Source: Bin34 sp965219935 (GTDB lineage Bacteria; Chloroflexota; Anaerolineae; Caldilineales; Caldilineaceae). Taken from it: a stretch of DNA of 64,000 nt. The notes beneath the pieces were generated by a model. The model had not been told where the DNA came from, searched no databases, and was given only the letters and a program-made list of their open reading frames with translations. The stretch is taken from assembly GCA_965219935.1 (NCBI GenBank), contig CBDCOU010000003.1, positions 3,472,001 to 3,536,000 of the forward strand, given 5' to 3'. Numbering within the stretch: position 1 is the stretch's first letter; each line of letters opens with the position of its first letter. Shown here in pieces: positions 53,230 to 61,368 of this stretch. A program made the translations under genes and the position numbers.

Positions 53230-54411
53230 ATGCCAACCTCCGATGAACGCCATCAAGCCGATATCGCCTGGTTCAGGCATCACCTCCTGGACGAAATCCT
53301 TCCCGCCTGGCGCGCCGCCATCACGCCGGAGGGGCTGTTCGCTTGTCATTTCGATCATGACTGGACTCCGCAGGCCAAGGGGTTCGGCACCCTCGTGTCG
53401 CAGACCCGGCTGCTGTACAACTTCGCCCAGGGCTACTCACTGACCGGGGAGGCGGTCTATCGGGACGCCGTGGAGTCTGGTTCCCGTTTCCTGATAGACC
53501 ATTTCTGGGATGCGAAGTTCGGCGGCTGGGTCCGAGCCTGCGCTCCCACGGGCGAAATCGTCGACGATGTCAAGGACTGCTACGGCCATGCCTTCGTCCT
53601 GTTTGGTCTGGCCCACGCCAGCGCCACAACCGGTTCGCCGCGCTGTCGGGAGGCGTTGCAGGAAACCTGGACGGTCATGACCGACCGCTTCCGGGACGAA
53701 CAGGGCGGCTACCGGTACTTCATGAGCCGGGACTTCCGGGAGGTGGATCCGCAGCGTTCCCAGAATCCCTTGATGCATCTCTTCGAGGCCCTGCTGGCGG
53801 CAGGGGACTTGTCCGGCATGGGCGAACTGCATAGGGAGGCCGTCACGCTGGCGGACTTTGTCCTGAATCGGCTGCGGCGACCGGAAGACCTTGTCCTGCC
53901 CGAAGTGTACGACGCCGACTGGAAGCCGCTGCCGGCCGCGCAGGAAGGCCGACTCGACATTGGGCACGCGTTCGAATGGGCCTTTCTGATGTCGGAAGCC
54001 TCGGCACGCGGTCTGTCCGACACCTACGCCGCCGAAGCCGCCCGCTTCCTGGCGTACGGCATGCAACTGGGCTATGACCGGGAAGAAGGGGGCATCTTCT
54101 CCCCGGTGGCGCCGGACGGCAGCCTGCTCCACCGTCGCAAGGGCTGGTGGGAGCAGTGCGAGACGATCCGAGCCCTGTTGCGTTTCGTCAATCGGCACGC
54201 GCGTCCGGATTTGATGGATTCCCTGCACCAGACCGTGACGTACGTCCAGGACTGCTTTGTGGATGCACAGCATGGGGGTTGGCACAGTTTTCGGGAGCCG
54301 GGAACCTCACCTGCCGGCCAGGCCAAGGGCCACGAAACCAAGTTGGACTACCACGTCGTGGGCATGTGCATGGAGGCGATCAGGGTGGCGGAGGCGGTCC
54401 AGGAGGATTGA
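53230..54411 (+). CDS. AGE-family epimerase/isomerase (N-acylglucosamine 2-epimerase-like)
   Basis: A 393-residue (alpha/alpha)6-barrel protein starting at the ATG at 53230 with AGGAG upstream. Family segments include QTRLLYNFAQGYSLTGEAVY, the KDCYGHAFVLFGLAHA region, RLDIGHAFEWAFLMSEASAR, which carries the conserved catalytic-site His/Glu, and KGWWEQCETIRALL near the end. AGE enzymes epimerise or isomerise aldoses such as N-acetylglucosamine, mannose or cellobiose in the cytoplasm. It lies 200 nt before a sugar importer operon in the same direction, so it probably acts on the imported sugar. Confidence 0.88.
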   Translation: MPTSDERHQADIAWFRHHLLDEILPAWRAAITPEGLFACHFDHDWTPQAKGFGTLVSQTRLLYNFAQGYSLTGEAVYRDAVESGSRFLIDHFWDAKFGGWVRACAPTGEIVDDVKDCYGHAFVLFGLAHASATTGSPRCREALQETWTVMTDRFRDEQGGYRYFMSRDFREVDPQRSQNPLMHLFEALLAAGDLSGMGELHREAVTLADFVLNRLRRPEDLVLPEVYDADWKPLPAAQEGRLDIGHAFEWAFLMSEASARGLSDTYAAEAARFLAYGMQLGYDREEGGIFSPVAPDGSLLHRRKGWWEQCETIRALLRFVNRHARPDLMDSLHQTVTYVQDCFVDAQHGGWHSFREPGTSPAGQAKGHETKLDYHVVGMCMEAIRVAEAVQED

Positions 54412-54614
54412 ACCCGCGCACGCGGTTACTGTCGGCGTTCCAGGCCGAGTCCCCTCCAACTTGCCGCACGAGTGTGGTTCCGTCAGCTCCGCTCTTGCAG
54501 TGGAGACAGGCTTTCGGACGCATCGGCCTCCGAGCCAAATCAACCAAACTAAAGCGGTTTTGCTCGGTGGATACAATGGGCAATCACCTGACCATTTAAC
54601 ACAGGACGGCACTC

Positions 54615-55928
54615 ATGCGTACGTTTGATTTATCCCGACGCGGGTTTCTGTCAACGTTGGCCTTGGGCACGGCCGGCCTGGCTCTTGCGAGTTGCGTCGC
54701 ACCTGCCGCGCCGGGAGCCGGCGAAGAGGCGGAGGCCATCGTCCTGAACGCCCTGTATCCCAGCGGTGGTCCACTCTGGGGCGAATACCTGGACAAGATC
54801 TCGGATGATTTCAATGCCCAGACCGGGATCGAGCACCAGTACAGCACGCTGCCCTTCGTGCAGCTCATGGACAAGCAGTTGACCCTGGTGGCCGCGGGCA
54901 GTGCCGATGTGGACATTTTCGGCACGCACTACGCCCAGATCGGACGTTTCATCGAAGCCTTGTTCCCGCTGAACGACTTCGCGGCCGGCGACGGCGTGGA
55001 GAGTGCCGACTATGTGGAGGGCTCATTCGACGCGTTTACGGGCAACGGCAATCTGCTGGCCATCCCCTACACCTTCGATTTGCGGGCCCTGTACTATCGC
55101 ACCGACCTCTTCGCGGCCGCCGGCATCGAGGCGCCTCCCACCACCTGGGACGAACTGGTCGCCACCGCCCAGGCCCTGAACGATCCGCCGGATCTCTACG
55201 GCTATCTGATTGTGGGCAAGGGCGACCCCGCGTTGCGCGAATACAGCGATCTGCTGTGGGAGAACGGGGGCGATTTCCTGGAGAACGGCCTTGAGCCCTC
55301 GCCGCCGGCCTGGAACCAGCCCGAAGGCGTGGAGGCCCTGCAGTGGTGGTACGACCTCATCCACACCCATGAAGTGGTGCCGGCCGGCACTCCCAGCTAC
55401 GGGTGGGAGGAGAACGGCCAGCTGTGGACCGCGGGCCAGGCCGCCATGAGCAAGCAGTGGGGCCCCGGCGGCTCCATGGATCCGGACCAGTCCGTGATCG
55501 TGGACAATTTCAGCATCGCGCCCCTTGTCGGCAACAAGACCAACATCACGACTGCGGTCTGTCATGGTCGGGCCATCAATCTGCATTCGGCCCAACCGGA
55601 GGCCGCCTGGCAGTTCATCCACTACCTCACCGGGCAACCCGCGATGGTGGATCTGCACGCCAGCGTGGGCTCCCGGCCCGCGCACCTGGGAGCACTCAAC
55701 GAGGCCATTGAGACCGCGGAGGGCATCGTCGCCCTGAATCTGCAGGCCTCGCTGGCCGGAGCGGCCAATGGCTACACTTGGCCCCTGTTCCCCGAATTCT
55801 CCGAAATCCAGCCCATCCTGTGGGGTGAAATCGAAAAGGTGCTGTCCGATCAGAAGTCGCCGCAGGAAGGACTGGACTTCGCCGCCCAGGAAGCCGAGAA
55901 GATTATGGCGAACGCCGGCCTGATCTAG
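54615..55928 (+). CDS. Extracellular sugar-binding lipoprotein (family 1), Tat-type signal
   Basis: A 437-residue protein starting at the ATG at 54615. The signal FDLSRRGFLSTLALGTAGLA has the twin-arginine motif and ends in the lipobox LASC. The mature part is family-like: DVDIFGTHYAQIGRFIEALF, then GNLLAIPYTFDLRALYYRTD with LFAAAGIEAPPTTWDELV. A TACAAT at 54572-54577 could be a -10 box. The MalF-type gene begins 21 nt downstream. Unlike the other sugar operons here, no long hairpin separates them. Confidence 0.93.
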   Translation: MRTFDLSRRGFLSTLALGTAGLALASCVAPAAPGAGEEAEAIVLNALYPSGGPLWGEYLDKISDDFNAQTGIEHQYSTLPFVQLMDKQLTLVAAGSADVDIFGTHYAQIGRFIEALFPLNDFAAGDGVESADYVEGSFDAFTGNGNLLAIPYTFDLRALYYRTDLFAAAGIEAPPTTWDELVATAQALNDPPDLYGYLIVGKGDPALREYSDLLWENGGDFLENGLEPSPPAWNQPEGVEALQWWYDLIHTHEVVPAGTPSYGWEENGQLWTAGQAAMSKQWGPGGSMDPDQSVIVDNFSIAPLVGNKTNITTAVCHGRAINLHSAQPEAAWQFIHYLTGQPAMVDLHASVGSRPAHLGALNEAIETAEGIVALNLQASLAGAANGYTWPLFPEFSEIQPILWGEIEKVLSDQKSPQEGLDFAAQEAEKIMANAGLI

Positions 55929-55949
55929 GCCGCGCCGAACGCTAACTCC

Positions 55950-56909
55950 ATGGCGGGACCGGCGGAGAACCGCATCATCGGAATCGAATCCAGGCGGGAA
56001 CGCGTCACCCTGCGTTCCCGCCTGGACGCGTGGCAGGCGCGCTATGCCCCCTACTGGCTGCTCCTGCCCGCCCTGGGCATCATCGGGGCGGTGCTGCTCT
56101 ATCCGCTGGTGCATGCCCTGTACATCAGCTTCCTCGACTACAAGCTGGCACGCAGCGCGCGCCCCTTTGTGGGGCTGGGCAACTACATAGAAGCTGTCAC
56201 CAGTGCGTCTTTCGGGACCGTCCTGGCACAGAACATCATTTTTGCCGTGGTGTGCATCCTCGTGGAGTTCACCGTGGCCATGAGTACCGCCCTCCTGCTC
56301 AACCGCCAATTCCGCGGACGGGCCATCTATCGGGTGTTCTTCCTGCTGCCCATGCTGACCGCCCCGGTGCTGGCAGGCTTCAACTGGCGCTGGATCTTCA
56401 ATGACCGCTTCGGTCTCATGAACCAGATCTTCATCGCGGTGGGTCTGCCGCCGCAGGCGTGGCTGGTGGAACCCAATCTGGCGCGGCTGTCCATCGTCAT
56501 CGCCACAGTGTGGCAGGGCATCCCCTTCGTCATGATCCTGCTGCTGGCGGGTCTCCAGGCTTTGCCCCAACCCCCGTTCGAGGCTGCGATCGTGGACGGT
56601 GCCACGGCGTGGCAGCGCTTGCGCCTGCTGACGCTGCCGTTGTTGCGGCCCGTGATCGCGGTGGCCCTGGCCCTGCGCATCATCGACCTGTTCCGGGTGT
56701 TCGACGTCATCTACATCATGACCCTCGGCGGACCGGGCCACGCCACCGAGCTGCTGCCGTTCTACATCTACCGGGCCGCCTTCAGCCAGTCGCAGTTTGG
56801 ACTGGCCTCGGCCCTTTCCTGGATCACCGTCTTCATCACAATCGTGCTGCTGATCCCCCTGTTCCTCAACGAACGGTCCGGCGCGGAAAGCGAGAAGCTC
56901 AACGCATGA
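55950..56909 (+). CDS. Carbohydrate ABC importer permease (MalF-type)
   Basis: A 319-residue inner-membrane permease with about six helices. The EAA loop is PFEAAIVDGATAWQRLRLLT, preceded by IYRVFFLLPMLTAPVLAGFN and followed by YIMTLGGPGHATELLPFYIY, all characteristic of the CUT1 sugar group. It overlaps the MalG-type gene by 4 nt (ATGA). Confidence 0.93.
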   Translation: MAGPAENRIIGIESRRERVTLRSRLDAWQARYAPYWLLLPALGIIGAVLLYPLVHALYISFLDYKLARSARPFVGLGNYIEAVTSASFGTVLAQNIIFAVVCILVEFTVAMSTALLLNRQFRGRAIYRVFFLLPMLTAPVLAGFNWRWIFNDRFGLMNQIFIAVGLPPQAWLVEPNLARLSIVIATVWQGIPFVMILLLAGLQALPQPPFEAAIVDGATAWQRLRLLTLPLLRPVIAVALALRIIDLFRVFDVIYIMTLGGPGHATELLPFYIYRAAFSQSQFGLASALSWITVFITIVLLIPLFLNERSGAESEKLNA

Positions 56910-57775
56910 CTTCCCAGGCCCGGGCCTCCCGCGGCTCCCGGTTCTCCGGCCGGCGGCTGGCGGAGGACACCGCCACCTATGTTGTGCTCTCGGTGGTGCT
57001 CCTGATCATGATGACGCCCATCCTGTGGCTGATTCTGACCTCCATCCGCCCCCTGGTGGAAATTGCGTCCACCCGTCTCATCCTGATACCGCGCCGCCTG
57101 GTGCTGGACAACTACCTGGCGGTGTTCCGGGACTACGAGATGGCGGCCTACCTCCAGAACACCCTGATCGTGTGCGGCGGTGTGATCGCCTCCAACATGG
57201 TGATTGGACCGCCGGCCGCCTATGCCATGTCGCGGTACCAGTTCCGGGGCGAAAAGGCGGTTTTGTTCGGTCTTGTGTTCATGCGCATGATCCCGTTGGT
57301 GGCCGTCATTCTGCCGCTGTTCATCATCTTCAGCACACTGCGGTTGCTCAATTCCTACGCTGCCCTGATCATCGCCCACACGGCCTTCAAGCTGCCGGTC
57401 ACCATCTGGCTGCTGCGGGCCTTCATCACCGATCTGCCGCGGGAATTGGACGACTCGGCGCGGGTGGACGGAGCGTCCCCGCTGGGTGTCATCGTGCGCA
57501 TCGTGATTCCCCTGATCAAGCCCGGCCTGGCGGCCACGGCCGTTCTGGCCTTCCTGGCCACCTGGAACGATCTGCTGGTGACCCTGGTGTTGTCGAACAC
57601 CATCAAGACCGAGATGGTGGCGCTGGGACTGACCAAGTTCGTGCTTGAATACGGTGTGGCTTGGGGGCCGCTGACGGCGGCGGGGGTGCTGATGTTCATC
57701 CCCACGGTGGTGTTCGTGTTCATCGCCGAACGGTACCTGGTGCGCGGCCTGACCATGGGGGCCGTGAAGGAATAG
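56906..57775 (+). CDS. Carbohydrate ABC importer permease (MalG-type)
   Basis: A 289-residue inner-membrane permease; the start at 56906 overlaps the preceding stop as ATGA. It begins TSQARASRGSRFSGRRLAED and has the EAA loop DDSARVDGASPLGVIVRIVI and the canonical end IAERYLVRGLTMGAVKE. A longer upstream frame exists but runs through the MalF gene and is not coding. It is the last gene of the epimerase/importer cluster. No ATPase follows. Confidence 0.93.
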   Translation: MTSQARASRGSRFSGRRLAEDTATYVVLSVVLLIMMTPILWLILTSIRPLVEIASTRLILIPRRLVLDNYLAVFRDYEMAAYLQNTLIVCGGVIASNMVIGPPAAYAMSRYQFRGEKAVLFGLVFMRMIPLVAVILPLFIIFSTLRLLNSYAALIIAHTAFKLPVTIWLLRAFITDLPRELDDSARVDGASPLGVIVRIVIPLIKPGLAATAVLAFLATWNDLLVTLVLSNTIKTEMVALGLTKFVLEYGVAWGPLTAAGVLMFIPTVVFVFIAERYLVRGLTMGAVKE

Positions 57776-58099
57776 ACCGGCACCGGCATTGGGGCCGGCC
57801 GCATGTCCTGTGGGCATCGCATACGCCCCGTCATGCTGTCAGGCTCCGGTGTAGGCTGGCACGAGGCCTGAGCTGTCGCGATTCGTCTCAGCCCAGGGGC
57901 TCCCAAAGCTATGTTGGGTGGGAATCCGCGAGTGTTACTCTACTCTGGTCTGTGGAAGATCGGAGTCACATCCAGGGAGGCCATGAAAACCGGTAAAGTG
58001 CCAGGCGACGGCATGGGTGCCGCCACCTGATTTTTGCCTTGTGTTTGTTCCCAACCAGTGCCATGTCCCGGACAATTCACGGGACAAGGAGAAAGAAAC
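57776..58099. other. Intergenic, promoter region of the next operon
   Basis: About 320 bp. It should contain the terminator of one sugar operon and the promoter of the next. Only a weak GC-rich stem (around 57780-57800) was seen. Confidence 0.35.
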
Positions 58100-59455
58100 A
58101 TGAACGGTTCGTCACGTTGGATATCTCCCGGTGTCAGTCGCCGTCGTTTCTTGCAATTGTCGTCCCTGACCGGGATGGGCCTTGCCTTGGCCGCGTGTGT
58201 CGCGCCGGCGCCGGCGGATGGCATGCAGGAAGAACCGGCCATGGAAATGATTGAACTGCGTTTCCAGAACTGGTTCAACGAAAGCGACATGCATACCTGG
58301 CAAATTGGCCTGGATCAGTTCAAGGAAGAACGGCCCGATGTCGACATGAAGCTCGAATACGCGGGCTGGGGCGACACCACCAGCACGATTCTGGCCGGGG
58401 CCGCGGCCGGGGACCTGCCCGACGTGTTCATGGCCAGCGACGAACATGTGCCGCCTGTCGCCTCCGTCGGCTTGGTCCTGAACCTGAATCCGTACATTGA
58501 CGCCATGCCCGAAATCGATGTCGACGATTTCGCCGCGGGCGTGTCCCGCGGGTTCAACTTCTGGGGACGCTGGTGGGGTTTCCCCTACGACCAGTCCACC
58601 TGGGGCATCTACTACAACAAGGGCATGTTCGATGAGGCGGGCATAGGCTACCCGCCGACCGAGGGCCAGACCCAATGGTCGCTGGATGAATTCGTGGAGG
58701 CGGCCACCGCCCTCACCAAGCCGGACGGCGAACAGTGGGGAACGCAGATCAACGGCGGCCAGTACCTGAATTCGGCCTTCATTTACTCCGCCGGCGGCCG
58801 CAACTACGACGACGACGGCCGTGAATGCCTGATCTCCTCCCCCGAGACCGCCTCGGCGCTCCAGTGGATAGTGGATCTGGTCTACGAGCACAAGGTGGCG
58901 CCCACGGCCGCCGAATTGGCCGGCAGCGGCGGTATCAATTACTTCGCGTCCGGTCTGGTAGCCATGGAACTGAACGGCCAATGGTCCCTGCAGTCCAAGA
59001 ATGCGGAGGTCGAATTCGATTTCGACATTGGCTTCCTGCCCATTGGCGCCATTCAGAGCACCGTCACCGGCGGCTCCGGGTTCTGCTGCAGCAACGACTC
59101 GGATAATCCCGATGCGGCCTGGGAATTCCTGGCCAGCTACACCAGCAGTGACACGTTGGCGGAGATGGTGGGACGTCCCGGCCGGGGCATCCCGGCCCGT
59201 TGGAGTGCCACCCCGGCCTACCTGGAAGCAGGTGGCAAGGCGGAACACCCCGGGGCCTTTGTCGAGCAGTTGAGCTGGGCGTTCAATGATCGCGCCACAC
59301 TGGCGAGCCCGCAGTTCAACGATTCCTGGTCCCGCCACTACGGGGCCATCTACGACACCGGCGAAGGTGACATCGCGGCCGCGCTGGAGCTCATCCAGGA
59401 GGAGACCAACGAGGCGTTGGCCGAGAAGTGGGCGGCCGTGACCATTGATGTCTGA
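58100..59455 (+). CDS. Extracellular sugar-binding lipoprotein (family 1), Tat-type signal
   Basis: A 451-residue protein starting at the ATG at 58100, with AAGGAGAAAG just upstream. The signal ISPGVSRRRFLQLSSLTGMG leads to lipobox LAAC. The mature part has IELRFQNWFNESDMHTWQIG, then PDVFMASDEHVPPVASVGLV and WWGFPYDQSTWGIYYNKGMF, typical of sugar binders. The following gene order is MalG then MalF, the reverse of the other operons. Confidence 0.93.
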   Translation: MNGSSRWISPGVSRRRFLQLSSLTGMGLALAACVAPAPADGMQEEPAMEMIELRFQNWFNESDMHTWQIGLDQFKEERPDVDMKLEYAGWGDTTSTILAGAAAGDLPDVFMASDEHVPPVASVGLVLNLNPYIDAMPEIDVDDFAAGVSRGFNFWGRWWGFPYDQSTWGIYYNKGMFDEAGIGYPPTEGQTQWSLDEFVEAATALTKPDGEQWGTQINGGQYLNSAFIYSAGGRNYDDDGRECLISSPETASALQWIVDLVYEHKVAPTAAELAGSGGINYFASGLVAMELNGQWSLQSKNAEVEFDFDIGFLPIGAIQSTVTGGSGFCCSNDSDNPDAAWEFLASYTSSDTLAEMVGRPGRGIPARWSATPAYLEAGGKAEHPGAFVEQLSWAFNDRATLASPQFNDSWSRHYGAIYDTGEGDIAAALELIQEETNEALAEKWAAVTIDV

Positions 59456-59479
59456 CAGTTAGCGTTGGTTTGATATCAG

Positions 59480-59523
59480 GGACAAGCGGGGAGCAGGTCC
59501 GGAACTTGCCGCCCCGCTTGTCC
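59480..59523 (+). promoter_or_regulatory. Perfect 12-bp intercistronic hairpin after the binding-protein gene
   Basis: GGACAAGCGGGG (59480-59491), 20-nt loop, exact complement (59512-59523). It lies between the binding-protein stop and the MalG-type start, as in the operons at 36 and 48 kb. Confidence 0.65.
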
Positions 59524-59563
59524 GACATCCTGTTTGCGTCCTCTGTCGGTGCATTCAGCGGCC

Positions 59564-60424
59564 ATGCAACAACAACGACAGATTTTGTGGCAGGGCGGGG
59601 CGGCCTCCCGCTACCGCCTGGGACTGGGTACAGGCATGCTCATGATTCTGGGCGTCTTGATGGCCTTTCCCTTTTTCTGGATGCTGCGCACTTCCCTGCT
59701 CACGGAAACGGACGCCGCCGTCTTCCCGCCCATCTGGCTGCCCACGTACCTGGAGCTGGACGGGTACCAGGGCGTGTTCACGGTTCAGCCCTTCGGGCGC
59801 TACATCCTGAACAGCGCCTTTGTCGCCGTCACCGTGATGGTGTCCCAACTGGTGACGGCCAGTCTGGGCGCCTACGCCTTTGCCCGGCTGCAGTTTCCCG
59901 GCCGGGACAAGCTCTTCCTCCTGTATCTGGCCACCATGCTGATTCCGGCCGAAGTCACGATCGTGCCGACCTTTGTCCTGGTGAGTCGCTTTCAGATGGT
60001 CGACAGCCTGGCCGGCCTGATTGTGCCGGGCCTCTTCAGTGTCTTCACGACGTTCCTCCTGCGCCAGTTCTTCCTGACCATTCCCTACGAGCTGGAGGAT
60101 GCCGCCAAGATTGACGGTGCCGGTTACGTCCGGCGCTACGCCCAGATCGTCATGCCCCTGTCGCAGCCGGCCCTGGCGACGGCGGCCATTTTCATTTTCA
60201 TAGGCACCTGGCGGAGCTTCCTCTGGCCGCTGATCATCATTCGGACGCGGGAACTGCGCACGGTACCCATTGGCCTTGCCGCCATTCAACAGGAACAGGG
60301 ACATACGGACATACCCCAGTTGATGGCGGGTTCCGTGATGGCGATTGTGCCTGTGATCGCGGTCTTCCTGGTGCTGCAGCGGTACTACATCGAGGGTGTC
60401 GCCATGTCCGGACTCAAGGGCTGA
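59564..60424 (+). CDS. Carbohydrate ABC importer permease (MalG-type)
   Basis: A 286-residue inner-membrane permease with start at 59564 (QQQRQILWQGGAASRYRLGL); a TTG at 59534 is less likely. The EAA loop is EDAAKIDGAGYVRRYAQIVM and the end is LQRYYIEGVAMSGLKG. The MalF-type gene starts only 3 nt after the stop. In most CUT1 operons MalF precedes MalG, so the order here is inverted. Confidence 0.92.
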   Translation: MQQQRQILWQGGAASRYRLGLGTGMLMILGVLMAFPFFWMLRTSLLTETDAAVFPPIWLPTYLELDGYQGVFTVQPFGRYILNSAFVAVTVMVSQLVTASLGAYAFARLQFPGRDKLFLLYLATMLIPAEVTIVPTFVLVSRFQMVDSLAGLIVPGLFSVFTTFLLRQFFLTIPYELEDAAKIDGAGYVRRYAQIVMPLSQPALATAAIFIFIGTWRSFLWPLIIIRTRELRTVPIGLAAIQQEQGHTDIPQLMAGSVMAIVPVIAVFLVLQRYYIEGVAMSGLKG

Positions 60425-60427
60425 TCC

Positions 60428-61360
60428 ATGGCTGTCGGCACCCACACGCCAACGGCACCCGGTGCGGTTCGTCGCCCATGGTTCCGCAGGCCCCAGCACA
60501 AGGAAGCGTTGGCCGCCCTGCTCTTCCTGGCCCCCAACCTGATTGGGTTTCTGGTTTTGACCCTGGGGCCCGGTGTCTTCTCCCTAATCATGGGCTTTAC
60601 CAACTGGTCCGGCATCAGCCGGGCACGCTGGGTGGGGGCCGAGAACTACATCGAACTGATGGCGGACAAGGTGTTTCTCACGGCCCTGCGCAACACCCTT
60701 GTCTATACGGTGGAATTCACGCCGCTTGTGATCGGGGCGGCCCTGCTCTTTGCCCTGCTGTTCAATCAACGGGTCTGGGGCGTTCCGGTGGTGAGGCTGC
60801 TGTGCTTTCTGCCCATCGTGACCGACTTCATCTCCGTGGCCTTTATCTGGTCCTGGATCTACCACTTCCGGTTCGGCGTCCTGAACTGGGCCCTGGAGCT
60901 CCTGAACCTGCCCGCCCAGGCTTGGCTGGGGGATGTGCGCTGGGCCATGCTCGCCCTCGTGGTGATGTCCGTCTGGCGCTGGGTGGGCTACTACGCCATC
61001 ATCCTGCTGGCCGGCCTGCAGGGCATTCCCAGCGAACTGAAGGAGGCCGCGACCATCGACGGCGCCAACGGCCGCCAGCTGTTCCTGCGCGTGACCATTC
61101 CCCTTCTGTCCCCGGCCCTGTTCTTTGTGCTGATCATTTCCATCTCCTCCAGCCTGGCCGTGTTCGAGCAGATGTACATCATGACCCAGGGCGGTCCCCG
61201 CGACACCACCATCAGCATTTCCATGTTCCTGTATCAGCAGGGCTTTCGTTTCTTCAAGATGGGATATGCCTCCGCCGTGGCCTGGATCCTGTTTCTGCTG
61301 ACCTTCATGGTGACGGCATTCAACTGGACCATTCGCCGACGGTGGGTCTACCAGGAGTAA
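60428..61360 (+). CDS. Carbohydrate ABC importer permease (MalF-type)
   Basis: A 310-residue inner-membrane permease with start at 60428. The family segment LKEAATIDGANGRQLFLRVT is the EAA loop; YIMTQGGPRDTTISISMFLY follows. It ends 8 nt before the start of the FG-GAP lipoprotein gene, so the two are probably translated together. Confidence 0.92.
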   Translation: MAVGTHTPTAPGAVRRPWFRRPQHKEALAALLFLAPNLIGFLVLTLGPGVFSLIMGFTNWSGISRARWVGAENYIELMADKVFLTALRNTLVYTVEFTPLVIGAALLFALLFNQRVWGVPVVRLLCFLPIVTDFISVAFIWSWIYHFRFGVLNWALELLNLPAQAWLGDVRWAMLALVVMSVWRWVGYYAIILLAGLQGIPSELKEAATIDGANGRQLFLRVTIPLLSPALFFVLIISISSSLAVFEQMYIMTQGGPRDTTISISMFLYQQGFRFFKMGYASAVAWILFLLTFMVTAFNWTIRRRWVYQE

Positions 61361-61368
61361 CTGCGAAG

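Noticed and set aside
60478..61368. Upstream extension of the FG-GAP protein frame through the MalF gene
   Set aside because: The lipoprotein signal begins at 61369, and the upstream part overlaps a conserved permease in another frame.
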